The notes: generated by a model not told the origin, from the letters alone. A DNA stretch of 5,184 nucleotides from an uncultured Desulfuromonadales bacterium (GCA_945788205.1 CALZLE010000438.1:1-5184), one strand, 5' to 3'. Counted from the first letter of the stretch, positions 1 to 5,184 are shown. Made by a program: numbers and translations.

Positions 1-38
1 AGGCCTCTTCGGGGGTTGCCCGTGTTTTGTTGAACAAG

Positions 39-70
39 AAAAGGGAGTCGATTAGATCGACTCCCTTTTT
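39..70. terminator. Bidirectional intrinsic terminator
   Basis: A perfect 14-bp stem is formed by 39-52 (AAAAGGGAGTCGAT) and 56-69, with a three-base loop at 53-55. The plus-strand copy ends in a run of five T, suited to a plus-strand gene ending left of the window. The minus-strand copy ends in TTTTCTTG, and the stem lies 22 bases past the stop of the minus-strand methyltransferase gene. It can therefore serve both directions. Positions 1-38 show short open frames but nothing I can assign to a gene. Confidence 0.9.
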
Positions 71-91
71 GTAGTTTATGTGTCGCTGCCG

Positions 92-886
92 CTATTTTTT
101 CTCTTTCTCCTTGCGACTGGCATAGATCAGCAGCTTCTGATCGGTGTAAGTTTCTACCTCGCCCGCAAAGGACTCAATTTTAAAGAAATCATGGACTTTT
201 TGCGGCGCATCCATGAAAAACTTATTTAATTCCTGAATTTCATCGCGATTGAGACCAGCACGTTTTGCCCATTCCTGAAAATCGTGAACTTTGGGGATAG
301 TTCTCGTCTCCCGTAAGATCAGCTCTGAATCGTGGATCATGTCAGTCCAGGTTTCTTCGTTGAAGGCGCGAATATGAGTTGGATCACGCATCTGTTCCAT
401 GGTCTGGTAGAAATCTGCTATTTCCGGATCAGCTGGTAGTAGGGTGTCGATGATCACCATGCGTCCACCCCGGCGCAGGACACGGTGGAATTCGCGTAGT
501 GCACGTGGTACGTCGGGGAAGTGGTGCGGGGCGATCCGACAGGTGAGCAAGGTGAATGAGCCAGCCGGGAAGGGGAGGTCCTCAGCATCAGCTTCGCGAA
601 AGATGACATTGTCAACGCCACCTTCCTCGGCCAAATGTTCTTGGGCCTTTTTCAGCATCTGCATCGTCAGGTCAGAGGCAACAACCTGCCTGACCATCGG
701 GGCAAAGAATAGTGCAGTATGGCCCCCGCCGCAGGCGACATCGAGCAAGTTGTCTTCCTGGGTCGGTTGCAGTAGCCGAGCTGCTTCTTCGAGATCTTCT
801 CCGCCAGCAAAATGAGCCGCTTGTACATAGGCCATGGCGGATTTACCAAACTGTTCACGGACCCGATTTTTGAATTTCTTGTCCAT
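92..886 (-). CDS. Class I SAM-dependent methyltransferase (UbiE/YcgJ type)
   Basis: A soluble, probably cytoplasmic 264-residue methyltransferase with a Rossmann-type SAM-binding fold. Visible motifs are motif I LLDVACGGGH at residues 47-56, the acidic end of strand 2 at D72 (VVASDLT), the adenine-side DAEDLPF at 100-106, the strand-4 region LTCRIAPHHF at 114-123, and RVLRRGGRMVIID at 135-147. The CRIA-HHF wording is characteristic of the Bacillus YcgJ-like branch of the Methyltransf_11 families, whose substrates are mostly unknown. The C-terminal part (about 150-255) is helical and probably forms the substrate lid; the protein ends in a lysine/glutamate-rich tail. Only two cysteines (C52, C116) are present, so the arsenite-methyltransferase (ArsM) cysteine set is missing. 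The ATG at 886-884 is supported by a strong GGGAGGAG Shine-Dalgarno at 899-892 with a 5-base spacer. The gene is transcribed alone, divergently from the permease, and ends before the terminator at 39-70. Fold is near certain; substrate is unknown. Confidence 0.9.
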   Translation of the reverse strand: MDKKFKNRVREQFGKSAMAYVQAAHFAGGEDLEEAARLLQPTQEDNLLDVACGGGHTALFFAPMVRQVVASDLTMQMLKKAQEHLAEEGGVDNVIFREADAEDLPFPAGSFTLLTCRIAPHHFPDVPRALREFHRVLRRGGRMVIIDTLLPADPEIADFYQTMEQMRDPTHIRAFNEETWTDMIHDSELILRETRTIPKVHDFQEWAKRAGLNRDEIQELNKFFMDAPQKVHDFFKIESFAGEVETYTDQKLLIYASRKEKEKK

Positions 887-911
887 TCAGGCTCCTCCCA
901 AATATCACAGC

Positions 912-920
912 AGTATAGCA
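912..920 (-). promoter_or_regulatory. Extended -10 promoter of the methyltransferase gene
   Basis: Read on the minus strand, 920-912 is TGCTATACT, an extended -10 element (TGn plus TATACT, five of six matches to TATAAT). The expected -35 position (about 940-935) has no good match to TTGACA, which is typical of promoters relying on the extended -10. Transcription would start near 905, giving a leader of about 20 bases that contains the Shine-Dalgarno sequence. Inferred by inspection only. Confidence 0.55.
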
Positions 921-929
921 TCGAAATTC

Positions 930-957
930 GAAAAGTCTTGGAGATATTTGACTTTTC
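930..957. promoter_or_regulatory. Inverted repeat, candidate operator
   Basis: GAAAAGTC at 930-937 is mirrored exactly by GACTTTTC at 950-957 across a 12-base spacer. The left arm covers the -35 region expected for the methyltransferase promoter at 912-920, so a dimeric regulator bound here would compete with RNA polymerase. The half-site core recurs directly: ACTTTTCC at 951-958 is repeated at 962-969, and ACTTTT appears again at 1010-1015. The regulator is unknown; no regulator gene is in the window. Confidence 0.4.
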
Positions 958-1013
958 CGGTACTTTTCCTTCTTCATCGTGGTTAAATTAAACACTTATC
1001 TCGGGCATAACTT

Positions 1014-1042
1014 TTGCTCTGTATTGCGCAGAAGTTTAAATT
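1014..1042 (+). promoter_or_regulatory. Weak candidate promoter of the permease gene
   Basis: TTGCTC at 1014-1019 (three of six matches to TTGACA) and TAAATT at 1037-1042 (four of six to TATAAT) are separated by 17 bases. This is the best-spaced pair I found upstream of the permease and would leave a leader of roughly 125 bases. The match is modest and other start sites are possible. Confidence 0.22.
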
Positions 1043-1070
1043 CGCGTCAAGGTGGCGGTTTTCTCAGCTT

Positions 1071-1095
1071 GTTTCGATTTGTCGTCGTCGAAAAC
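1071..1095 (+). repeat. Inverted repeat / hairpin in the permease leader
   Basis: TTTCGA at 1072-1077 pairs with TCGAAA at 1088-1093, and G1071 can pair with C1095 around a bulged A. The 10-base loop contains a short GTC triplet run (1081-1089). There is no following T tract, so it is not a terminator. A second tiny hairpin, TGCC at 1112-1115 with GGCA at 1119-1122, follows. I recognise no known riboswitch class here. Confidence 0.3.
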
Positions 1096-1173
1096 TTGTC
1101 AGCCTGGTTGTTGCCTGTGGCAGATAGTTTTCTTAATCGTGAAGCCTTGTGAGTTAAAGGAAGAATAGAACAG

Positions 1174-2163
1174 ATGGATTTTATTGAGATTGTAAAAGAA
1201 TTGTTCCTGGGTATCTGGAACGAATTTATCTATATTTTGCCGTTTATTGCCATCGGCGTTCTTCTGGAAGCAACCATCCGGACCTTGAAGTGGCACGTGA
1301 AAATCCGACACGCTCTCACCAAGTTTGGTGGTTGGGCGATAATTCTGGCAACGATCCTCGGCACTGTCAGTCCCTTGTGTGCCTGCGCAACCTTGCCATT
1401 AGTCATCTCGTTATTACTGGCTGGTTTGCCACTGGCACCAGCGATGGCATTGCTGGTGGCTTCACCGCTGATGAGTCCGGCTGGTTATACTCTGTTGAAT
1501 TGGGAATTAGGAGCGGTTTGGGCGAATATCGTTCTGTTCAGCGCCATCGCTCTCGGTCTCTTTGCTGGTTACCTGACTCACCTGTTACGACCCTACGGTT
1601 TCAGTGAGGATGTCATTTTTCGCAAACAGTTGCCCGAAGGTAATTTCCACGATCCGGACTATCCGGTTGAAGAGCTTCGCTGTGATTGTGGGCAACAGTT
1701 GTCGCACCGGGTCGACCGCTGTACGCACAACAAATTTTATGTTTTCTTGGCCAAGTTCTGGGAAGGGACTCTGAAAATCGGCAAGTTCGCTCTCATCGGG
1801 ATTACCGTCGAAGTTATTGCTCTGCAGTTCATTCCGAATGAGTGGATTTCGATGTTGCTGGAAGGGACAGGGATTATGCCGATATTTGCCCTGACATTTG
1901 CGACAATTCCGTTGCATATGCCACAGGTGACCGCGGCTGCGATGCTCTACGGCTTTGTCTCGCCAGAATTCGGCGAGGGGATTGAGTTGTCAAAAGGGGC
2001 AGGAATCGCTCTGTTGGTCGGCGGTCCGGTCACAGCTTTGCCGGTTATGGCGCTCTTTATTTCGATGTTCCGGAAGCGCGTACTGGCACTCTATTTGGCC
2101 GTTTGTGTCAGTGGTACTCTGATTTTAGCTCTTGGATATCGCTGGCTTCCATTTAACTTTTAG
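1174..2163 (+). CDS. ArsP/YraQ-family (DUF318) permease
   Basis: An inner-membrane permease of 329 residues, similar in length to the family norm. I see about eight hydrophobic segments (near 10-34, 51-65, 73-98, 113-138, 200-220, 229-249, 275-297 and 302-322) arranged as two related halves. The first half carries the family signature SPLCACATLPL at 66-76, with C69 and C71 where relatives commonly have PLCSCG, followed by LLVASPLMSP at 93-102. The second half has GGPVTALPVM at 283-292, matching the usual AGPAT motif. Characterised ArsP proteins export trivalent methylated or aromatic arsenicals; many homologues have no known substrate. The cytoplasmic-looking central loop (about 139-195) contains C170, C172, H178, C183 and H185, a possible metal site. 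The ATG follows AAAGGAAG (1156-1163) at a 10-base spacing. It is divergent from the methyltransferase and probably a single-gene unit; no terminator is visible after it. Family call is firm, substrate is not. Confidence 0.88.
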   Translation: MDFIEIVKELFLGIWNEFIYILPFIAIGVLLEATIRTLKWHVKIRHALTKFGGWAIILATILGTVSPLCACATLPLVISLLLAGLPLAPAMALLVASPLMSPAGYTLLNWELGAVWANIVLFSAIALGLFAGYLTHLLRPYGFSEDVIFRKQLPEGNFHDPDYPVEELRCDCGQQLSHRVDRCTHNKFYVFLAKFWEGTLKIGKFALIGITVEVIALQFIPNEWISMLLEGTGIMPIFALTFATIPLHMPQVTAAAMLYGFVSPEFGEGIELSKGAGIALLVGGPVTALPVMALFISMFRKRVLALYLAVCVSGTLILALGYRWLPFNF

Positions 2164-2177
2164 ACCACTTCTTGTAT

Positions 2178-2837
2178 TTATTCGCTCAGGGTTTCTTGTT
2201 GCTCAATCAGGAGCCGCTCCTGCCGGTGGAGTTCGTCCATCAGGTCGTGGAGTCCTTTGGTAAATACCGGGGCGATACCATCCATCTCATCCAATTGGCC
2301 ATCAAGTCTCCGCGCTGTGGTCAGGGCGCTGGAGAGCTGTTTCAGCGGACTGGTCTCTGGCGGGTTATGTATATGTGCCACTTCGCGGAATTGTTTCTGG
2401 ACTGTCGGTAAGCTCCGTTCGTTCTCAATCACCGATTCGCGGAGCTGGGCATATTCATCATCGGAAAAACCCTGTTCTTCACGGGCCTGTCGCAATAGAT
2501 CGATAGCACGGTAGTCCGGCAAAGGTTGCAGGCGGCGCTCAGCACCGAGCAGGTTCGGTTCTTCCTGTTCCAAATAGCGGTACGCAAGGGTCAGTTTCCG
2601 GGCAGTTTCTTTCCGGATGCGGATTTCTTTGGAGCAGTAATCTTCGAATGACTCGTAGCCCCAACCCTGAAATTCAGCCTGATTTTTCACCTTGATCAAC
2701 TGCTCTCCCAGTTCAACCCAAGATGATTTAAACTGTCGAGCAGTTGCCAGCACCATGTAGCGCGGAGAGCTCGGGTCGAGTTCGCGCATCAGCTGTTCGA
2801 TAATCAGTTCACCTTTGGTTTTTGCACCTTCACGCAT
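2178..2837 (-). CDS. Unnamed conserved-looking helical protein, function unknown
   Basis: I do not recognise a named family. The 219-residue product is charged and soluble, with no signal peptide or membrane segment. A core region at about 38-95 reads SSWVELGEQLIKV, then WGYESFEDYC (59-68), then IRIRKETARKLTLAYRYLEQEEP (72-94), which looks like compact helices. I have an impression of similar wording in unannotated deltaproteobacterial proteins, where such regions resemble a small helix-turn-helix or DUF3102-like helical domain; this is unverified. The middle (104-150) is also helical, and the tail (about 165-218) is glutamate, glutamine and leucine rich and could form a coiled coil. The ATG at 2837-2835 is preferred: GGAG lies at 2848-2845 with a 7-base spacer. 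A GTG two codons upstream (2843) would overlap the Shine-Dalgarno. The stop is only 14 bases from the convergent permease stop. DNA binding is possible but unproven. Confidence 0.8.
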   Translation of the reverse strand: MREGAKTKGELIIEQLMRELDPSSPRYMVLATARQFKSSWVELGEQLIKVKNQAEFQGWGYESFEDYCSKEIRIRKETARKLTLAYRYLEQEEPNLLGAERRLQPLPDYRAIDLLRQAREEQGFSDDEYAQLRESVIENERSLPTVQKQFREVAHIHNPPETSPLKQLSSALTTARRLDGQLDEMDGIAPVFTKGLHDLMDELHRQERLLIEQQETLSE

Positions 2838-2844
2838 CGTCACT

Positions 2845-2848
2845 CTCC
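2845..2848 (-). promoter_or_regulatory. Ribosome binding site that decides the start
   Basis: Minus-strand GGAG at 2848-2845 (within GGAGAG) is spaced 7 bases from the ATG at 2837-2835. It touches the in-frame GTG at 2843-2841, leaving no proper spacing for it. The ATG is therefore the better start of the unnamed protein. Confidence 0.7.
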
Positions 2849-2870
2849 ATCTGTTGAATTGGTCGTCGGG

Positions 2871-2879
2871 AAGATACCA
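2871..2879 (-). promoter_or_regulatory. Candidate extended -10 promoter of the unnamed gene
   Basis: On the minus strand 2879-2871 reads TGGTATCTT, a TGn element joined to TATCTT (four of six matches to TATAAT). Seventeen bases upstream is TTCATG, a weak -35. Transcription would begin near 2864, giving a leader of about 27 bases. Confidence 0.33.
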
Positions 2880-2935
2880 CAGCTGAGTGCTGACATGAAC
2901 CGGGAGTTTTATCTGGACTTGTGTCGCGGCTTAGG

Positions 2936-2941
2936 TAAAAT
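2936..2941 (+). promoter_or_regulatory. Candidate -10 element of the rRNA methyltransferase gene
   Basis: TAAAAT at 2936-2941 matches five of six -10 consensus bases. The corresponding -35 position (about 2913-2918, CTGGAC) is poor. The start would fall near 2948, just ahead of the GGAGG ribosome binding site. It shares a 128-base divergent spacer with the promoter of the unnamed minus-strand gene. Confidence 0.33.
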
Positions 2942-2965
2942 TCAGCATCTTTCGCTGGAGGAACC

Positions 2966-4159
2966 ATGAAAAACTGCAAAGTCGGGCCGGATACGGTGCG
3001 TATGCTGGAACTGGGTCACCCCTGGGTGATCGCTGATCGCTTTACGAGGCAGTGGCCAGCCGGTCAGCCGGGTGAGCTGATCTGTTTGCTTAATGATAAG
3101 GGTCGGCAGTTGGCAACGGCTCTCTTTGATCCGAACGACCGGATTGTGGCCCGGGTCCTCGGGCAGGGGAAATTGCGTCTCGATGCCGGTTGGTTCGAAA
3201 CCAAGCTGCGGCAGGCCGAACATTTGCGTCAGAGCGCGCTGCTCGAGGAAACCAACGCCTACCGCTTGGTAAACGGGGAAGGGGACGGTCTGCCCGGTTT
3301 GACCGTTGATCGCTACGGCGATTATTTGATGGTGCAGCTGTACAGCGCCGCCTGGGATTCTCACCTCTCTGCGCTGACCAAAGCTCTGCAGCAGGTGTAT
3401 CAGCCGCTGGGAATCTATCGCAAGCTGCGGCCGCAGGAGACAAGGCAGCTGGAAGCAAAGAGCAAGAATAAGCAATATAGTAAGGTGGTTGCCGGTGAGA
3501 AGGCTCCGGTGCCGTTAACCGTGCAGGAGAATGGGCTTGATTACCTGGTCGATCTGCGTGAAGGATTGAATACCGGACTTTTCCCCGATCAGCGTCGAAA
3601 CCGGCGCGAACTGATGGCGCGCTCTGCCGGGAAAACGGTCCTCAATTTATTTGCATTTACCGGGGCCTTTTCTGTGGCCGCTGCCGCCGCTGGTGCCAAA
3701 CAGGTAACCAGTGTCGATGTTTCACAAAAATATCTGGATGTCGCCCGCGGAAATTTCTCTATCAACCGACTCAATCCGAAACGGCATCAATTTGTTGTCG
3801 GTGATGTCTTTGCCGAGCTGGAAAAAATGCGTGAGCAGGGTCGTAAATTCGATATCATCCTCTTCGATCCGCCGTCATTTTCGACGACCAAAAAAAGTCG
3901 TTTTTCAACCCACGGTGGCACTGCCAAATTGGTCGCAGAGACTTTGCCACTGTTGGTGACCGGCGGTTTGCTGATGAGCTCATCAAATCACCAGAAGGTG
4001 TCGATGGATGATTATCTGAAAGAATTACGTCGTGGTGCGCTGCAGGTTGGTACGAATTTACGGACGATATTTACCAGTGGACAGCCGGAAGACTTTCCCT
4101 GCCCGGTGACTTTCCCTGAGGGTCGTTATCTGAAATTTGTTATCGGTGTAAAGCAGTAA
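2966..4159 (+). CDS. RlmI/RlmK-like class I rRNA methyltransferase with PUA region
   Basis: A 397-residue protein, the usual length for the RlmI-like family of 23S rRNA methyltransferases. Residues 1-75 form a PUA-type RNA-binding region with the typical opening LELGHPWV (14-21). Residues 99-124 (YRLVNGEGDGLPGL, then VDRYGDYLMVQ) belong to the linking domain of this family. The catalytic Rossmann domain shows TGLFPDQR at 203-210, SAM motif I LNLFAFTG at 226-233, the acidic D251 after strand 2, motif IV DPPSF at 301-305, and SSSNH at 338-342. In E. coli RlmI (m5C1962) I recall a cysteine-containing S-C-S motif at the last of these; here it is SSSNH with no cysteine, and DPPSFSTTKK resembles the DPPTFSNSK of RlmK (m7G2069). 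Modified base and position are therefore uncertain. The ATG follows GGAGG (2957-2961) with a short 4-base spacer. It appears monocistronic and ends before a strong terminator. It acts on ribosomal RNA in the cytoplasm, by family inference. Confidence 0.9.
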   Translation: MKNCKVGPDTVRMLELGHPWVIADRFTRQWPAGQPGELICLLNDKGRQLATALFDPNDRIVARVLGQGKLRLDAGWFETKLRQAEHLRQSALLEETNAYRLVNGEGDGLPGLTVDRYGDYLMVQLYSAAWDSHLSALTKALQQVYQPLGIYRKLRPQETRQLEAKSKNKQYSKVVAGEKAPVPLTVQENGLDYLVDLREGLNTGLFPDQRRNRRELMARSAGKTVLNLFAFTGAFSVAAAAAGAKQVTSVDVSQKYLDVARGNFSINRLNPKRHQFVVGDVFAELEKMREQGRKFDIILFDPPSFSTTKKSRFSTHGGTAKLVAETLPLLVTGGLLMSSSNHQKVSMDDYLKELRRGALQVGTNLRTIFTSGQPEDFPCPVTFPEGRYLKFVIGVKQ

Positions 4160-4187
4160 AGTCGTTGATTCTAAATAGTAATTCGTA

Positions 4188-4219
4188 AAAAACCCCCCGA
4201 ATTCAAATCGGGGGTTTTT
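4188..4219. terminator. Bidirectional intrinsic terminator between convergent genes
   Basis: The left arm A5-C6-GA at 4188-4200 pairs with TCGGGGGTTTTT at 4208-4219 around a 7-base loop, leaving one extra C unpaired. The T run on the plus strand ends transcription of the rRNA methyltransferase 29 bases past its stop. The mirrored T run on the minus strand (from 4192-4188) can end the LysE-type gene, whose stop is at 4293. Confidence 0.92.
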
Positions 4220-4292
4220 ATATTCATTTCCTATTCTTCTGGTCAGAATGATCACTCTGTATTACGCCTGAACTTAGAAAACGATTTTATCT

Positions 4293-4919
4293 TCAGCGTT
4301 CCGTCGTCGCCAGTTTCAAAGCTAATCCAAGGAAAACTGTTCCTGCAATTTTGTTTAAAATTGTTTGCGTGCGAGGCGATTTGTTCAACCACACGCCAAG
4401 GGTTCCGGCCAACAAAGCAATGCAGCCAAAGACAAGAACGGTTGCAACAATAAACAGTCCGCCCAACAGCAATAGTTGCACCCAGATAGGGCCCTTGGCC
4501 GGATCCGCAAACTGCGGCAGAAAAGCGAGGAAGAAGATCGAAACCTTAGGGTTGGTGATGTTCATAATAATGCCGCGACGATACAGTTTCCAGTGACTAA
4601 CATCGTCATTTTCATTCCCATCGATATTTTCTGCTGAAGCCCGAAATGCCTGCCAGGCAAGGTAAAGCAGATACCCGGCACCGATATATTTGAGAATTGA
4701 AAATGCCAGAGCGGAGGTTTGAAAAATTACCGCAACACCGAACGCGACCGCCAGACTGTGACCGACCAGACCAGTACACAAACCGAGCATGACGATAATG
4801 CCTGCGCTTCTGCCACGCAGGGCGGACTGGGTCAGAACGAAGATATTATCCGGGCCAGGGGCGAGCCCGAGAAGAACAGAGGCAGTAAAAAAGGTGAAGA
4901 AGGTTTCGGGTGATATCAT
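4293..4919 (-). CDS. LysE/RhtB-family amino-acid exporter
   Basis: A 208-residue inner-membrane protein, the standard length for the LysE/RhtB translocator family, which exports amino acids and related small molecules using the proton gradient. Family marks are the N-terminal PGPDN at 21-25, the central YIGAGYLLYLAWQAFRA at 78-94, and NITNPKVSIFFLAFLPQF at 120-137. About six hydrophobic segments are visible (near 6-28, 40-66, 72-92, 117-135, 146-175 and 188-205). The short hydrophilic stretch 95-112 (acidic, with ENIDGNENDD) is the usual central loop. The ATG at 4919-4917 is preceded by AAAGAG (4930-4925) with a 5-base spacer, a modest ribosome binding site. The substrate (threonine, homoserine, leucine, lysine or other) cannot be told from sequence. 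It lies downstream of the cupin gene on the same strand, but the 147-base gap suggests a promoter of its own. Confidence 0.92.
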   Translation of the reverse strand: MISPETFFTFFTASVLLGLAPGPDNIFVLTQSALRGRSAGIIVMLGLCTGLVGHSLAVAFGVAVIFQTSALAFSILKYIGAGYLLYLAWQAFRASAENIDGNENDDVSHWKLYRRGIIMNITNPKVSIFFLAFLPQFADPAKGPIWVQLLLLGGLFIVATVLVFGCIALLAGTLGVWLNKSPRTQTILNKIAGTVFLGLALKLATTER

Positions 4920-4979
4920 TGAGACTCTTTCGTGTGGTTATACTTTCGCTTGAAAGCTCTATTTTTTGGATAATGGCAA

Positions 4980-4985
4980 TTTATA
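4980..4985 (-). promoter_or_regulatory. Weak candidate -10 for the LysE-type gene
   Basis: Minus-strand TATAAA at 4985-4980 matches five of six -10 bases, but no TTGACA-like element lies at the right distance in this AT-rich spacer. Another possibility is TACAAT near 5028-5023. A small hairpin (CTTTC-AAGC-GAAAG, about 4955-4942) sits between it and the start codon. Low support. Confidence 0.2.
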
Positions 4986-5024
4986 GAAAAAGTATTTACT
5001 TCCTCTTTCATAGGTCTTGCCATT

Positions 5025-5064
5025 GTAGCCAGAACGTTTTGTTGCCTATCTACCCGTTCGCTAC
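5025..5064 (-). repeat. Imperfect hairpin just after the cupin stop
   Basis: On the minus strand GTAGCGAACG (5064-5055) can pair with CGTTC and GCTAC (5036-5032 and 5029-5025), interrupted by a two-base bulge, with an 18-base loop. It begins three bases past the cupin stop codon. No T tract follows, so it is not a classical terminator; it might stabilise the 3' end or weaken read-through towards the LysE-type gene. Confidence 0.4.
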
Positions 5065-5066
5065 CT

Positions 5067-5184
5067 TTAGATTTGTTCAAGAATTTCAACTGTTTTTTCA
5101 TTTGTAGTATTGCCGGTATTGAGCACAGTTTTCGGTTCAAAAAGCATGACGTGGCATTCTTCTTCGGCAACTGGCAAATGTTCA
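5067..5184 (-). CDS. Small cupin-domain protein, C-terminal 38 residues (partial)
   Basis: The right edge of the window encodes, on the minus strand, an open frame entering at 5184 and ending at TAA (5069-5067). The visible residues begin EHLPVAEEECHVMLFEP and continue with a NTGN motif, then NEKTVE, ending in LEQI. This matches the end of a common family of short single-domain cupins (often around 115-120 residues, sometimes labelled mannose-6-phosphate isomerase-like). In that family the last barrel strands read roughly 'VEH-PVAEEE-HVLLFEP' and the tail 'TLNTGN...NERT'. The H at the second visible residue would be the usual histidine of the second cupin metal motif. The 5' part lies outside the window, so the start and most metal ligands cannot be seen. 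Function of these cupins is generally not established. It precedes the LysE-type gene on the same strand by 147 bases. Confidence 0.82.
   Translation of the reverse strand, partial: EHLPVAEEECHVMLFEPKTVLNTGNTTNEKTVEILEQI

Noticed and set aside
1..38. 3' end of an upstream plus-strand gene
   Set aside because: Short open frames exist in all three plus frames and none has recognisable residues, so no gene can be assigned; the terminator at 39-70 only hints that one ends to the left.
444..815. A plus-strand reading frame opposite the first methyltransferase
   Set aside because: Serine- and arginine-rich antisense shadow of a gene with clear SAM-binding motifs.
92..886. Calling the methyltransferase an arsenite methyltransferase (ArsM) because of the neighbouring ArsP-like permease
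   Set aside because: Only two cysteines (C52 and C116) are present and neither fits the conserved ArsM thiol set; motif wording fits the YcgJ-like branch.
1081..1089. GTC triplet run as a microsatellite or regulatory repeat
   Set aside because: Only three copies; it simply forms part of a hairpin loop.
1099..1311. A 70-codon minus-strand reading frame overlapping the permease start
   Set aside because: No ribosome binding site or family features; it overlaps the permease coding region and leader.
2942..3475. A 177-codon minus-strand reading frame inside the rRNA methyltransferase gene
   Set aside because: It lies opposite a well-supported gene with clear family motifs and shows no family signature of its own.
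4916..5170. An 84-codon minus-strand reading frame upstream of the LysE-type gene
   Set aside because: It overlaps the cupin C-terminus in another frame, has no recognisable family character, and its composition looks like translated spacer.
1..5184. Mobile element, CRISPR array, tRNA/rRNA gene or phage-defence cluster
   Set aside because: No transposase or integrase, no regularly spaced repeats, no tRNA-like fold with a CCA end, and no defence-type domains were seen; all long frames are explained by housekeeping-style genes.

Overview
The window reads as ordinary bacterial chromosome with mid-range GC. It holds five complete protein genes, the 3' end of a sixth, two strong terminators that look bidirectional, and no mobile element, RNA gene or CRISPR array. 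The gene types, the ArsP-like permease and the style of the unnamed 219-residue protein would suit a deltaproteobacterium (Desulfuromonas/Geobacter relatives). That placement is an impression from protein character, not a proof.

Layout, left to right. Positions 1-91 hold a strong hairpin terminator (39-70) and no supportable gene. A class I SAM-dependent methyltransferase of the UbiE/YcgJ type lies on the minus strand (92-886). It is transcribed away from an ArsP/YraQ-family (DUF318) membrane permease on the plus strand (1174-2163). The 287-base divergent spacer contains an extended -10 promoter for the methyltransferase, a clean 8-base inverted repeat over its -35 region, and a hairpin-bearing leader for the permease. 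An unnamed soluble protein (2178-2837, minus) converges tail to tail on the permease with only 14 bases between their stops. It is divergent from an RlmI/RlmK-like rRNA methyltransferase with an N-terminal PUA-type region (2966-4159, plus). A second terminator (4188-4219) lies between that gene and a convergent LysE/RhtB-family exporter (4293-4919, minus). At the right edge, 5067-5184 (minus) is the last 38 codons of a small cupin protein that continues outside the window.

The genes do not form one obvious pathway; most are single-gene units. The one suggestive pairing is the divergent methyltransferase and permease. ArsP-type permeases can export methylated arsenicals, but this methyltransferase lacks the cysteine set of ArsM, so a joint metalloid role is only a hypothesis. 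I found no convincing new multi-gene system. The items most worth a second look are the cysteine/histidine loop in the permease, the inverted repeat in the divergent promoter region, the unnamed conserved-looking protein, and the non-RlmI active-site motif in the rRNA methyltransferase.
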